A DNA stretch of 64,000 nucleotides, taken from assembly GCA_964569085.1 (NCBI GenBank), contig CAZMTA010000020.1, forward strand, positions 6,978 through 70,977. The letters are read 5' to 3'. Origin of the DNA: JAJCZZ01 sp964569085 (GTDB lineage: Bacteria; Gemmatimonadota; Gemmatimonadetes; Longimicrobiales; Gaopeijiaceae). How positions within the stretch are numbered: the stretch's first letter is position 1; each line of letters begins with the position of its first letter. The translations under genes and the position numbers were made by a program. Positions 50,266 through 57,728 of this stretch are shown here, in pieces. The notes below the pieces were generated by a model. It ran no database searches, had not been told where the DNA came from, and saw nothing but the letters and a program-made list of their open reading frames with translations.

Positions 50266-51570
50266 TCAGCGCCCCGCCGGGCTCCCGGGGCCGCCTGCGG
50301 ACGGCCCGTCACCGGGAGGCGTCGTCCGAGCCCCGACCGCGCCCTCGCCGTCTCCCCGCACCCCGTCCTCGCCTCCCACCCAGGCGTCCACCAGGGCCGA
50401 CGTGGTGATCTGCCCGATGTTGTTGGTGGCGCTCCGGAACATGTCCGGGATCCGGTCGATGCCCAGGAGGATGGCCAGGCCGCCCATGGGGATGCCCACC
50501 GTCTCCAGGGCCGGGGCCAGCGTCATGACGCCCGACGACGGCACCGGGGCCACGGTCAGGGACACCAGGAAGGTGGCCAGCACCGCCCCGCCCACCGCCG
50601 CCAGGGGGAAGGGCACGGCGTAGAGGTGGGCCAGGAAGACGATGGCCGCGCCCTGGAAGAGCGCGCTCCCGGCCCGGTACATGGAGGCGCCCAGGGGAAG
50701 GACCAGGTCCGCCACCGTCTCGGAGACGCCCAGGTTCTCCTGGGCCTCCTCCAGCGCCACCGGGAGCGCCGTCACCGTGCTGGTGGTGGAGAAGGCGATG
50801 GACCACGCGCCGAAGCTCCCGCCCAGCAATCGCCCGGGACCGAGACCGGCGAAGATCCGCGCCGGGACCACGTAGACCAGCGCGATGTGGATGGCCAGGC
50901 CGATCACCACGCAGACCACGAAGACCGCCAGGTTCTGCACCAGGTCCCAGCCCAGCCGGGCCGTGACCGGGGCGGCCAGGGCGAAGATGCCCACCGGCGC
51001 CGTCCACAGGATCCACCAGGTGAGCTTGATGAGCGCCTCGCCGGCGCTGTCGAAGAAGGCCACCAGGGGCGCCCGCTTCTCCGGATCCAGGGCGCCGGTG
51101 GCCGCCGCCAGCAGCGCCGTGAAGACGATGAGCGGGAGGAGCGAGCCCGCGCTGGCCGCCGCGAAGGGGTTGGCCGGGATGAGGCTCACCAGGAAGTCCA
51201 CGAACCCGGGGAGCTCCGGCGCCTCGGTGGCCGCCACCACCGGCATCTCGATGTCGGCCGCGAAGCGCAGCCCCACCCACATGACCCCCATCCCGATGAG
51301 GATGGCCGGGAAGATGCTCACCCAGAAGAAGCCCAGGGTGAACCCGCCCAGCCGTCCCAGCTTCCGCGGATCGCCGAGCCGGGCCACGGCGGTGAAGATC
51401 ACCGCCACCACCAGGGGGATGACCACCATCCGGATGGCGTTGATGAACGCCGTACCCAGGGGCTCCACCCCGGTGGCCAGCGCCATGAGGAAGCCCGAGC
51501 CGGTCGCTGCCGCCAGGAGGCCGAGGGCGAGTCCGGCGAAGAGGCCGAGAGCGATGAGGACGTGGAACAT
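50266..51570 (-). CDS. Dicarboxylate/amino acid:cation symporter (DAACS family)
   Basis: 434 residues with about eight membrane helices and two re-entrant loops. Family signatures are INAIRMVVIPLVVAVIFTAV near residue 42, the serine-rich loop WSIAFSTTSTVTALP near residue 248, and RSATNNIGQITTSALVDAW near residue 385 (a variant of the NVxGD motif). It imports glutamate, aspartate or C4 dicarboxylates with protons or sodium. The C-terminal 30 residues are Gly/Pro-rich and disordered. Located between glutamate dehydrogenase and creatininase genes on the same strand. Confidence 0.9.
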   Translation of the reverse strand: MFHVLIALGLFAGLALGLLAAATGSGFLMALATGVEPLGTAFINAIRMVVIPLVVAVIFTAVARLGDPRKLGRLGGFTLGFFWVSIFPAILIGMGVMWVGLRFAADIEMPVVAATEAPELPGFVDFLVSLIPANPFAAASAGSLLPLIVFTALLAAATGALDPEKRAPLVAFFDSAGEALIKLTWWILWTAPVGIFALAAPVTARLGWDLVQNLAVFVVCVVIGLAIHIALVYVVPARIFAGLGPGRLLGGSFGAWSIAFSTTSTVTALPVALEEAQENLGVSETVADLVLPLGASMYRAGSALFQGAAIVFLAHLYAVPFPLAAVGGAVLATFLVSLTVAPVPSSGVMTLAPALETVGIPMGGLAILLGIDRIPDMFRSATNNIGQITTSALVDAWVGGEDGVRGDGEGAVGARTTPPGDGPSAGGPGSPAGR

Positions 51571-51606
51571 GGGGGCGTGGGTTGGAGGCTCGGGAACGCC
51601 CGGCGG

Positions 51607-52851
51607 CTAGAAGCCGCGGAGGCGGATGGCGTGGACGACGCGGCCCACGCCCAGGTCGTAGGCGGCGTCACGATACGGGATGGTCTCCGCCGCCGCACGG
51701 TCCCGCACCGCCTCCCACGCCGCGCGGAGCTTCTGGCGGAGCTCGTTGTTCACCCGCTCCTCGGTCCACTGGTAGCGCATCCGGTTCTGCACCCATTCCA
51801 GGTAGCTCACGGTCACCCCGCCGGCGTTGGCCAGGATGTCCGGGACGACCGGGGTGCCCCGCTCCTCCAGGTGCGCCGACGCCTCGCACTCCACCGGGGC
51901 GTTGGCCCCCTCCACCACCAGCCGGGCCTTCACGGCGTCCACGTTGCCCTCGTGGATCACGCCCTCCAGCGCCGCCGGGATCAGGACGTCCACGTCCAGC
52001 TCCAGGATCTCGCCGCCGGCCAGGCGATCGCCGGAGGCCAGCTCGGTCAGCTCCCGCTCCCGCCCCTCCGTCCGGTTCCGCTGGAAGAGCGCCTTCACGT
52101 CGAGCCCCTCCGGGGCGTACAGGCCGCCGTGCCGGTTGCTCACCGCCACGACCCGGGCGCCGGCCTCCTCGAGGAAGAGGGCGGCGTGGGAGCCCACGTT
52201 GCCGAAGCCCTGCACCGCCACCGTGGCCCCCTCCAGCTCCAGGCCCATCTCCTCGGCGGCCCACGCCGTGAGGTGGGCCACCCCCCGTCCGGTGGCCTCG
52301 GTGCGCCCCAGGGAGCCGCCCAGCTCCACCGGCTTCCCGGTCACCACGCCGGGGCGGGCGCCGGTCCCCCGGGCGTACGCGTCGTAGATCCACGCCATCT
52401 CCCGGGGCCCCGTGCCCATGTCCGGCGCCGGGATGTCCAGCTCCGGCCCGATGAGGTTCCGGAGCCGCTCGGTGAACGCCTTGGTGAGCCGCTCCAGCTC
52501 CCGCTCGGACGCCTGGCGCGGGTCCACGTCGATCCCGCCCTTCGCCCCGCCGAAGGGCACGTCCACCACCGCGGTCTTCCACGTCATGAGCTGGGCCAGG
52601 GCCAGGGCGTGCGCCCGGTCCATGTCGGGATGGTACCGGAGCCCGCCCTTGAACGGCCCCCGGCTCTGGTCGTGCTGGACCCGGTAGCCCCGGTAGACCG
52701 AGAGCCCGCCGTCGTCCCGGACCAGGGGAAGCTCGACCTCGACGGTACGGTACGGCGTGCGCAGGAGGACCTGCATCTCGTCGTCGACCTGGAGGCGCTC
52801 CATGGCGGCGTCGACGAAGGCTTCGGTGCAGCGCTGCATGACGTTGGACAT
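51607..52851 (-). CDS. gdhA: Glu/Leu/Phe/Val-type amino acid dehydrogenase, probably glutamate dehydrogenase
   Basis: 414 residues. Catalytic Lys in PFGGAKGGIDVDP near residue 104, substrate-binding GPFKGGLRYHPDMD near residue 65, Asp in PAPDMGTGPREMAW, and the NAD(P) fold AVQGFGNVGSHAALFLEEAG near residue 210. Length fits the hexameric NAD-linked class. It deaminates glutamate to 2-oxoglutarate or the reverse. Four genes in this block deal with amino acid uptake or breakdown, so a catabolic role is favoured. It is divergent from the cytochrome cluster across a 337-bp gap. Confidence 0.93.
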   Translation of the reverse strand: MSNVMQRCTEAFVDAAMERLQVDDEMQVLLRTPYRTVEVELPLVRDDGGLSVYRGYRVQHDQSRGPFKGGLRYHPDMDRAHALALAQLMTWKTAVVDVPFGGAKGGIDVDPRQASERELERLTKAFTERLRNLIGPELDIPAPDMGTGPREMAWIYDAYARGTGARPGVVTGKPVELGGSLGRTEATGRGVAHLTAWAAEEMGLELEGATVAVQGFGNVGSHAALFLEEAGARVVAVSNRHGGLYAPEGLDVKALFQRNRTEGRERELTELASGDRLAGGEILELDVDVLIPAALEGVIHEGNVDAVKARLVVEGANAPVECEASAHLEERGTPVVPDILANAGGVTVSYLEWVQNRMRYQWTEERVNNELRQKLRAAWEAVRDRAAAETIPYRDAAYDLGVGRVVHAIRLRGF

Positions 52852-53188
52852 GCGGGATCCGGTTGAAGACGGGGAGCACGGGCCCCTCACGATGGACGTC
52901 CCGCCCACCCGGGGAAACCCCTGGCAGCCGGGATTCCGGCACGGCTCCGGTCCCCGATTCCCCCCCGCTGAAACGTTTCAAGCGTCGGGATATCTCCCAC
53001 ATCGCCCTCCGTACGAACCCCTACGGCGGGAGGGGCCGCGGCGGCTCCACCTTGGGAGCATGACGAGAGCGGCCCGGTCCGGCGCTCCCGACGACATGGC
53101 GGATCGACCCGCTCCGAGCGGGACGACATAGATCGAGCATCCAGCAGCAGCGGGACACGGATACCTCCACGCAGGAGGACGATCAGCC
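52852..53188. other. 337-bp divergent intergenic region
   Basis: No gene is supported here. The region separates gdhA (minus) from the cytochrome operon (plus) and so must hold both promoters. The clear element is the LacI-type palindrome at 52969-52980. A second near-palindrome GGGATATCTCCC follows at 52987-52998. GGAGGA at 53171-53184 is the Shine-Dalgarno region of the membrane-protein gene. No consensus -35/-10 pair stands out. Confidence 0.6.
52969..52980. promoter_or_regulatory. LacI/GalR-type operator palindrome TGAAACGTTTCA
   Basis: A perfect 12-bp palindrome with a central CG, the classical half-site form (TGAAAC-GTTTCA) recognised by many LacI/GalR-family repressors. It lies 118 bp before gdhA and 209 bp before the membrane-protein gene. 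No LacI-family gene is in this window. By position it could control either divergent unit. Confidence 0.5.
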
Positions 53189-53929
53189 ATGGACGTCGAC
53201 GTCACGACCGGGAGCCCCCTCCCCGTCCGCGCCACCGCCCACACCAGCCTCCTCCCCCTCTCGTGGGCCCTGGCCGGCGGCATCCTGGCCGGGGGCCTCC
53301 TCCCCTTCAGCGTCGCGGTGGCGGGCACGGCCTCCTCCGGCGCGGCGCCGGCCTCGGTGACCATCCTCTTCGTCCTGGGCGCGCTGGCCGGGATCGTCCA
53401 CGGGGGCATTCTGGCCTACCTGGCCCGCGACGTCTCCCTCGGCCGCGGGGCGGCCTTCCGCTCGGTGCTCCTGGCCGCGGGGCTCGTCCTGGTCCTGGCC
53501 CTTCCGTTCTGGTTCGTCGCCCTCCACCTGGCGCTCACCGGGCCGTTCCTGGCCCGGGGGATGCCTCCGGCCGCCGGGGTGGCCCTCTCCTGGCTGGTGG
53601 GCGTCGCGGTCTGCGGGTGGGCCGCCGTCGAAGGATGGCACGGCCTCCGCACCGCCTTCCTGCGCTGGCCGGAGCGCCGGCCCGGCAGCCTCGTGCTGGC
53701 GGCCACCCTGGCCTTCCTCGCAACCCGCTTCCTCATGGAGCGCCCCGCCATCTGGGGGACCGACATCCAGCTCAAGGGGCTGGGCGCGGTCATCCTGGCC
53801 CTCGGCGCGACCCTCTGGATCGCGCTTCCCGTCGTCCTCGCCGCCCTCCACGGCGCCCACCGCCTCCTGGGGGACCGGTTCTTCCCCAGCGAGGACCCCC
53901 ACGTCGACCCCTCCTTCCCCGGAGCCTGA
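53189..53929 (+). CDS. Integral membrane protein of unknown function, first gene of the cytochrome cluster
   Basis: 246 residues with about seven hydrophobic helices and short loops; for example WALAGGILAGGLLPFSVAV, VTILFVLGALAGIVHGGILA, SVLLAAGLVLVLALPFWFVA and GLGAVILALGATLWIALPVV. I recognise no family. Several His residues lie in or near helices (HGGILAYL, VALHLALTG, ALHGAHRLL), which could ligate haem b, but this is not established. An AGGAGGA-like site precedes the ATG. The first cytochrome gene starts 3 nt after its stop, so it belongs to the same operon and may anchor or feed electrons to it. Confidence 0.6.
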   Translation: MDVDVTTGSPLPVRATAHTSLLPLSWALAGGILAGGLLPFSVAVAGTASSGAAPASVTILFVLGALAGIVHGGILAYLARDVSLGRGAAFRSVLLAAGLVLVLALPFWFVALHLALTGPFLARGMPPAAGVALSWLVGVAVCGWAAVEGWHGLRTAFLRWPERRPGSLVLAATLAFLATRFLMERPAIWGTDIQLKGLGAVILALGATLWIALPVVLAALHGAHRLLGDRFFPSEDPHVDPSFPGA

Positions 53930-53931
53930 CC

Positions 53932-55347
53932 ATGCCGTCGAGACTCGTGAAGGCACTCTGTGTCGCCCTGCTGGCCGCGGCCGCCACCGCCGCCTGCACC
54001 GACGAGGTCTTCCGGACCTTGCCTCCCTTCGAGGATCCCCCCACCGCCGCGGCGGGCTTCCTCGGCTACACGGGCCAGGACTCCGACACCCCGGTGTGCG
54101 GCAACTGCCACGTCGGGAAGACGGCCGAGTGGGAAGGGACCGGCCATGCGAACGCCTGGGAGGACCTCCAGGCCAGCGGCCATGCCCAGGAGTCGTGCGA
54201 GGGATGCCACACGGTGGGTGAGATGGGCAACCCCGTGGAGAACCCCTCCGTGGGGTACGCGGCCACCGGCGACGCGCGCTACCACGACGTCCAGTGCGAG
54301 AGCTGCCACGGCCCCGGCCTCGACCACGTGACCAACCCCGACGCCACCCAGCCCCTGGCGCAGGTGTCGGTGGGCGTGGACCTCGAGGCGGGCTGCGGCG
54401 AGTGCCATCAGGGCACGCACAACCCCTTCGTGGAGGAGTGGGCCCAGTCCCAGCACGGCTCCCCCAACCCGTACCCCCAGGGACGAGACGCCTGCCAGGG
54501 ATGCCACGAGGGCAAGGCGGCCCTCCGGGCCCTGGGCGTGAACACCTCGTACGTCGAGCAGGGCAGCGACGACCTGCTCCCCCTGGTGTGCATCGTCTGC
54601 CACGACCCCCACGACGCCACCAACCCCCGGCAGCTCCGGTACCCCATCGACGTGCCCAGCGTGGAGCAGAACCTCTGCATGAAGTGCCACCACAAGCGCG
54701 CCGTGCCCGACGCCGGCTCGAGCTCCCGCGGTCCCCACTCGCCCCAGGGCCCCCTCCTGCTGGGTGAGGACGTGGGCTGGATCCCGCCCAACATGACGTA
54801 CCAGAACGGCCAGATCGTGGGCACCCACGGCACCGAGGCGAACCCCAGGCTCTGCGCCACCTGCCACGTGAGCCGCCTCGAGGTCACCGACGAGGCCACC
54901 GGCGACTTCGTCTTCAACGCCACCGGCCACCTCTTCGAGCCCATCCCCTGCCTGGACGCCCAGGGCGTGCCCGTGGCCGACGGCGAGTGCGCGCTGGAGG
55001 AGCGGACCTTCAACTCCTGCACGGCCTCCGGATGCCACGGAAGCCAGGCGGCGGCCCGCTCCGCCTACCTCGTGGCCACCACGCGCATCGCGGACCTCAC
55101 CGCCGAGCTGGACGCCCTCCTCGCGCAGGTCCCGGAGAGCGAGTTCAGCTCCCAGGACGACGTGTTCACCGTGGCCGAGGGCGCCGAGTTCAACGCCGGG
55201 CTGGGCGACATCCGCAGCTCGGCCATCCACAACCCCTTCCTGACCGAGGCCCTCCTCCTGGCGAGCATCCGCATCGTCGAGGACACGTACGGCGTCAGCG
55301 CCTCGGTCGGCCTCTCGCGGGCCGCCCTCCTCACTCCTCCTTCCTGA
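53932..55347 (+). CDS. Multiheme c-type cytochrome lipoprotein (8 CXXCH plus one CX4CH)
   Basis: 471 residues. Lipoprotein signal ending ATAAC, with the lipid Cys near residue 22. Eight CXXCH motifs (CGNCH, CEGCH, CESCH, CGECH, CQGCH, CIVCH, CMKCH, CATCH) and one CTASGCH (CX4CH) indicate up to nine covalently bound haems. The C-terminal 90 residues lack haem sites, are helical, and contain AIHNPFLTEALLLASI, like the late helix of NrfA and octahaem enzyme families (VHNP). It may therefore be an oxidoreductase-type multihaem cytochrome and not only a wire. Periplasmic or outer-membrane-bound. Substrate unknown. Confidence 0.88.
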   Translation: MPSRLVKALCVALLAAAATAACTDEVFRTLPPFEDPPTAAAGFLGYTGQDSDTPVCGNCHVGKTAEWEGTGHANAWEDLQASGHAQESCEGCHTVGEMGNPVENPSVGYAATGDARYHDVQCESCHGPGLDHVTNPDATQPLAQVSVGVDLEAGCGECHQGTHNPFVEEWAQSQHGSPNPYPQGRDACQGCHEGKAALRALGVNTSYVEQGSDDLLPLVCIVCHDPHDATNPRQLRYPIDVPSVEQNLCMKCHHKRAVPDAGSSSRGPHSPQGPLLLGEDVGWIPPNMTYQNGQIVGTHGTEANPRLCATCHVSRLEVTDEATGDFVFNATGHLFEPIPCLDAQGVPVADGECALEERTFNSCTASGCHGSQAAARSAYLVATTRIADLTAELDALLAQVPESEFSSQDDVFTVAEGAEFNAGLGDIRSSAIHNPFLTEALLLASIRIVEDTYGVSASVGLSRAALLTPPS

Positions 55348-55368
55348 GCGGGCGCCGGGAGCCCGGCG

Positions 55369-56241
55369 ATGACACGCCTGCCTCCGGCTCCGTCCCCCGG
55401 GTACGACCGACCTCGTACCCGGGGGGCTCGCCGGACTCTGCTCGGGATCCTCCTGGTGGCCCTGGCCTGCGGGCCCGGGGAGGACCACGACACCGCCCCG
55501 TCCGAGGACCGGACCGCGGCCCCCGCGGCGGAGCCCGCCCCCGACACCGCGACGGGCGCCTCCGAGGACGCGGTGAGCCGGCTGGTCGACTTCCGGCCCA
55601 CCACGCCCGAGGCCGCCGGGGGGGTGTTCGCCCACGGCCCCCACGGGGTGGTGGGGTGCGCCCGGTGCCACCCCGCCCCCGCCGGCCACACCACCCACCC
55701 GTCCGTCGAGTGCCTCCTGTGCCACGGCGACCCGGCGGCCCGGACGCCGGTGTCCCCGGACTCGGACTGCTCGGCGTGCCACCACGCCCCCGACCAGGAG
55801 CTCGGGTGCGCCGGATGCCACGCGGGGATCGGGGCACGCCCGTCCGCGTCCCTGCCCCGCCCCCTGGCCGTGGCGGGGACGGAGCACGTCCGGCCCCTTC
55901 CCTTCCTCCACGCCCGCCATCCGTCGGTGGCGTGCGCGAGCTGCCACGGCCCGGGCGCCGCCGTGACCCAGGACGTGGAGTGCGCGAGCTGCCACGAGGA
56001 GCACCACCGGCCCGAGGCGGACTGCGCCGCGTGCCACGAGGCCCCTCCCGAGACCGCCCACGACCGGGAGACCCACCGGGGGTGCTCCGGAAGCGGCTGC
56101 CACGTCGACGCCAGCGTGCCCGACCTCCAGGGGGGACGGCCCGTCTGCCTCTCCTGCCACGTGGAGCTCCGAGACCACAAGGAGGGACGCCCATGCGCCC
56201 CCTGCCACCAGCTCGCGGCCGTCCCGGGAGGAGCGCCGTGA
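55369..56241 (+). CDS. Decaheme c-type cytochrome lipoprotein (9 CXXCH plus one CX4CH)
   Basis: 290 residues. A basic N-terminus and hydrophobic stretch ending VALAC form a lipoprotein signal with Cys near residue 34, followed by a Pro/Ala-rich linker. Ten haem motifs are packed into about 200 residues: CARCH, CLLCH, CSACH, CAGCH, CASCH, CASCH, CAACH, CSGSGCH, CLSCH and CAPCH. Many additional His residues could be distal ligands. Its size and density resemble MtrA-like decahaem conduits. Its stop overlaps the start of the outer-membrane barrel gene (GTGA), which supports a porin-cytochrome pair. Confidence 0.88.
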   Translation: MTRLPPAPSPGYDRPRTRGARRTLLGILLVALACGPGEDHDTAPSEDRTAAPAAEPAPDTATGASEDAVSRLVDFRPTTPEAAGGVFAHGPHGVVGCARCHPAPAGHTTHPSVECLLCHGDPAARTPVSPDSDCSACHHAPDQELGCAGCHAGIGARPSASLPRPLAVAGTEHVRPLPFLHARHPSVACASCHGPGAAVTQDVECASCHEEHHRPEADCAACHEAPPETAHDRETHRGCSGSGCHVDASVPDLQGGRPVCLSCHVELRDHKEGRPCAPCHQLAAVPGGAP

Positions 56242-57728
56242 TCCGGGCCCGGTGCGGTTCGGGCCTGATCCTCCCCGCCGCCGCCCTCCTGGCCTGGGGC
56301 CTCGTGCCCGCCTGGGCGGGCGGTCAGCAGGTGCGGGTCACGGGAGTGAGCACCCTCCGTCACGTCGAGGCCCGTCCCCTCCGGGCCGACAGCGTGCACG
56401 TGGACGAGACCCGGGGAAGCGGGCTGCTCCGCCGGGGTCCGGACGGACAGGTGGTGCGATGCGTCGTCGGCGCGACGTGGTGCGGGTACCTGGCCTCCGG
56501 AGCCGCCGTCTCCACCTCGCCGGCCAACCAGGATCTGATCGTCTCCGCCTGGGGCCTGGCCCGGGGTCTCCGTGCCCAGGCCCACGTTCGGGCCCGCACG
56601 GTGCTGGCCGGAGAGGAGCACCTCTGGCCACGGTCGGACGAGGCCTTCGAGGCGCTCACGGCGTACGTGGAGCTGGACCGCCGCCGGCTCCGGCTCCGGG
56701 CGGGGCGCCACTGGGTCGTGGACGGGCTGGGGACGACCAGCGTGGACGGCGCCACGGTGGAGGTGCGCCCGGGAGCGGGGCTCTCCGTGGCCCTCTTCGG
56801 CGGGCGCGGCCTCCTGCGCGGCCTCTCCGAGCCCCGCACGGGTGGAGCCCTGGCCGCCCTGGAGCCCTTCGCCCCCGACGCCGAGGACGTCCTCCTCGGG
56901 GCCCGGGCGCGGTGGAACGGAGCCGCGGGGGTGGCCGTGTCCGCGTCCTACCGCCGGGAGATCCGTCGGGACCGGCACGCGCTCCACGCGGAGCGGGCGG
57001 CCCTGGACGCATCCTGGCGGGGGACCTGGACCGAGGCCTCCGCGGAGGTCGAGGCCGACCTGGCCACCCGCGTCGTCAACGAGGCCCGGGTGGAGGTGGC
57101 GGCCCACGGCGGCTTCCGGAGCCGGGGCGCCGCCGCCTTCTATCGCTGGCACCGACCGTACTTCGAGGCCTGGACGATCTGGGGGGCCTTCGAGCCGGTG
57201 GGCTATTCGGAGGTGGGCGCGCGCGGATGGTGGCGGCCCAGGGAGCGCCCCTTCTCCGCCGACGTGCGGGTAGGGTGGCGGACCTACGAGGACACCCGGG
57301 CCTCGACGAGCTTCGGAAGCTATCGGGGGACGGGGTGGCACGTGACCGCGTCGGGAGGCTGGACCCCGGCCCAGGAGTGGCGCGTGAGGAGCCGTATCGG
57401 CGTGGACGTGGGCTTCGGCGCCGCCCGGGACGACTTCCTCCTGGGAGTGGAGCGCCGCTTCGGGGAGCGGACCCGGCTCGGAGCGTCCCTCCAGGCCTTC
57501 CAGCGCAGCTACGAGTTCCGGGTCGAGGAAGGGTCGGTGTGGGGAGCGGGGCTCGACGGCGGGATCCGCGTCACGCCCCGCCTCCGGGTCGACGGGAGCG
57601 CGGCGCTGTACCGACACCGGGCCGACCGCGACCTCCCGTCTCCCGACTGGAGCCAGCTCCGGGCCACGGTCTCCGCCCGATGGACGGTGGGCGCGGAGCC
57701 CGGGGTCGCCGACGGAGGCGCCCGATGA
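56238..57728 (+). CDS. Predicted outer-membrane beta-barrel protein of a porin-cytochrome conduit
   Basis: 496 residues from GTG 56238. A signal peptide (LPAAALLAWGLVPAWAG) is followed by a long series of alternating hydrophobic/polar strands with aromatic and Arg residues, for example RLRLRAGRHWVVDGLG, ADVRVGWRTYEDT, TGWHVTASGGWTP and SRIGVDVGFGA, which is typical of barrel strands with polar turns. It contains no haem motif. The length is between Geobacter OmbB-type and Shewanella MtrB porins, but I find no sequence-level MtrB signature. Overlapping stop/start with cytochrome genes on both sides (GTGA and ATGA) supports a complex. It ends in Arg, not Phe. Confidence 0.65.
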   Translation: MIRARCGSGLILPAAALLAWGLVPAWAGGQQVRVTGVSTLRHVEARPLRADSVHVDETRGSGLLRRGPDGQVVRCVVGATWCGYLASGAAVSTSPANQDLIVSAWGLARGLRAQAHVRARTVLAGEEHLWPRSDEAFEALTAYVELDRRRLRLRAGRHWVVDGLGTTSVDGATVEVRPGAGLSVALFGGRGLLRGLSEPRTGGALAALEPFAPDAEDVLLGARARWNGAAGVAVSASYRREIRRDRHALHAERAALDASWRGTWTEASAEVEADLATRVVNEARVEVAAHGGFRSRGAAAFYRWHRPYFEAWTIWGAFEPVGYSEVGARGWWRPRERPFSADVRVGWRTYEDTRASTSFGSYRGTGWHVTASGGWTPAQEWRVRSRIGVDVGFGAARDDFLLGVERRFGERTRLGASLQAFQRSYEFRVEEGSVWGAGLDGGIRVTPRLRVDGSAALYRHRADRDLPSPDWSQLRATVSARWTVGAEPGVADGGAR

